DNA from: Burkholderia aenigmatica
GTDB taxonomy: Bacteria; Pseudomonadota; Gammaproteobacteria; Burkholderiales; Burkholderiaceae
Direction of reading: 5' to 3'
NCBI RefSeq assembly: GCF_902499175.1
Contig: NZ_CABVQC010000080.1
Span: 1-40,615, forward strand
DNA length: 40,615 nt
Shown piece by piece: positions 39,902 through 40,615 of this stretch. The position numbers and the translations under genes were made by a program. Position 1 is the stretch's first letter. Every line of letters begins with the position of its first letter. The notes beneath the pieces are model-generated. The model searched no databases. It was not told where the DNA came from and saw only the letters and a list, made by a program, of their open reading frames with translations.

Positions 39902-40615
39902 ATGCCTACCGCCCGCCCCGTCCCGCCGTCGATCGACCTGCGTATCTTGCTGCGCGGCATCGGGCAGATCGTGCTGCAGGCGAACGCGTTCACCGGCGCG
40001 CTGCTGCTCGCCGCGCTGGCGCTGACCGACCTGCGGCTCGCGAGCGCGGCGCTGGTCGGCTCGGCCGCCGCCAGCATGACGGCCGTGCTGACAGGCGCCG
40101 AGCGCCGCGACGTCGAACAGGGGCTGCACGGCTTCAACGGCGCGCTCGCCGCGCTGATCGCCGTGTTGTTCGCGCCCCATCAACTCGCCGCCGTCGTGCT
40201 GGTGCCGCTGGCCTCGATCGGCGCGGCGCTCGTGCAGCGCGCGATGCGCCAGCCGCTCGCACGCTGGCGCCAGTGTCCGTATTCGAGCCCGTGCCTCATC
40301 GTCACCACGCTGTGGCTGCCGTTTGTCGCGCTGCAACATGCAGGCGGCACGACGACCGGCCCGGTGTTGACGCTGACTTCCGCCGCCGACGCCCTTCTGT
40401 CAGGCGTCGCGCAAACCACTTTCGCGCAAGGCGCATGGGCCGGCGCGCTGATCGTCGCCGGCCTCGCCGTCGCGTCGCGTCGCGCGGCCGCGTTCGCGCT
40501 TGGCGGCGCGTTAGTGTCGACCGCGCTGCTGGTCGCGCTCGGTACCAGCGGCGCGTCGTTCGGCGACGGCCTGCTCGGCTTCAACGGTGCGCTCGCCGCG
40601 CTCGCGCTGATGCCG
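39902..40615 (+). CDS. Urea transporter (UT family), partial at window edge
   Basis: The frame from ATG 39902 stays open to the last base (238 codons), so the gene continues beyond the window. It matches the urea transporter family (PF03253): LLRGIGQIVLQANAFTGALLL in the first helix pair, and the twice-occurring loop GLHGFNGALAALIAV and GLLGFNGALAALALMP, which carries the Asn that lines the urea pore. The two-fold repeat of hairpin-loop plus helices is characteristic. It is an inner-membrane channel-like carrier for urea. The start has no clear ribosome binding site (CGCCATC ATG); a downstream ATG would be too short. Urease genes may follow outside the window. Confidence 0.88.
   Translation, partial: MPTARPVPPSIDLRILLRGIGQIVLQANAFTGALLLAALALTDLRLASAALVGSAAASMTAVLTGAERRDVEQGLHGFNGALAALIAVLFAPHQLAAVVLVPLASIGAALVQRAMRQPLARWRQCPYSSPCLIVTTLWLPFVALQHAGGTTTGPVLTLTSAADALLSGVAQTTFAQGAWAGALIVAGLAVASRRAAAFALGGALVSTALLVALGTSGASFGDGLLGFNGALAALALMP

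Noticed and set aside
37838..40339. Open frame of about 833 codons on the minus strand
   Set aside because: It spans three unrelated real genes in antisense or shifted frames and has low-complexity Arg-rich composition.
1..40615. CRISPR arrays, insertion sequences, integrase or phage genes
   Set aside because: No regularly spaced repeats, no transposase or integrase motifs and no terminal inverted repeats flanking the gene remnants were seen by eye.

Overview
The window is GC-rich (high G/C at third codon positions), densely coded on both strands, and its protein set (HAE1-type RND pump, BetR-domain regulator, DHA2 transporter, long-form threonine dehydratase, two-domain CoA-transferase beside an HTH-citrate synthase) reads as a Burkholderia-type betaproteobacterium, most likely a Burkholderia cepacia complex replicon. 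That assignment comes from protein character alone; species and replicon cannot be fixed from the sequence. No rRNA, tRNA, CRISPR array, insertion sequence or prophage was recognised.

Layout. 0.3-1.3 kb: a decayed AraC-type regulator gene with an in-frame amber codon. 1.4-8.5 kb: a complete tripartite RND efflux operon on the minus strand (lipoprotein adaptor, inner-membrane pump, outer-membrane channel), followed on the same strand by TetR and MarR regulator genes. 8.5-11.2 kb: a ~1 kb non-coding stretch with operator-like palindromes, then a LysR gene and a convergent TetR gene. 11.35-12.2 kb: a 3' remnant of a porin gene abutting a small unknown ORF. 12.4-25.9 kb: mostly housekeeping and accessory genes in divergent or convergent pairs: K+ channel with RCK domain, FAD oxidoreductase/BetR regulator, NERD-helicase, chemoreceptor/DHA2 exporter, quinone oxidoreductase/LysR, phosphinothricin-type acetyltransferase, MerR regulator, orphan sulfonate-type binding protein.

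25.9-27.8 kb: threonine dehydratase (ilvA) preceded by what looks like a full ribosome-mediated transcription attenuator: a 20-codon leader ORF rich in Ile codons, a pause hairpin, an antiterminator and a terminator. 28.2-29.1 kb: a cold-shock gene with a long 5' UTR and a small conserved-looking ORF. 29.1-32.3 kb: a divergent locus with a rearranged CaiB/BaiF CoA-transferase and a frameshifted SDR remnant on one side and a citrate synthase fused to a DNA-binding domain on the other; three TCAAC/GTTGA half-sites lie between them. 32.5-34.5 kb: agmatinase and a YhhN-type lysoplasmalogenase.

34.7-39.1 kb: a tight four-gene operon encoding a Baeyer-Villiger-type flavin monooxygenase, an SDR, a PF10118 protein whose residues match a di-iron carboxylate signature (E, ExxH, E, ExxH), and an epoxide-hydrolase-like alpha/beta hydrolase. 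A perfect 7+7 palindrome sits on its promoter. Read together the four genes suggest a self-contained oxidative pathway for an unknown hydrophobic substrate, which I regard as the best candidate for an undescribed system here. The window closes with a putative glycolipid-binding protein and the first 238 codons of a urea transporter running off the edge.
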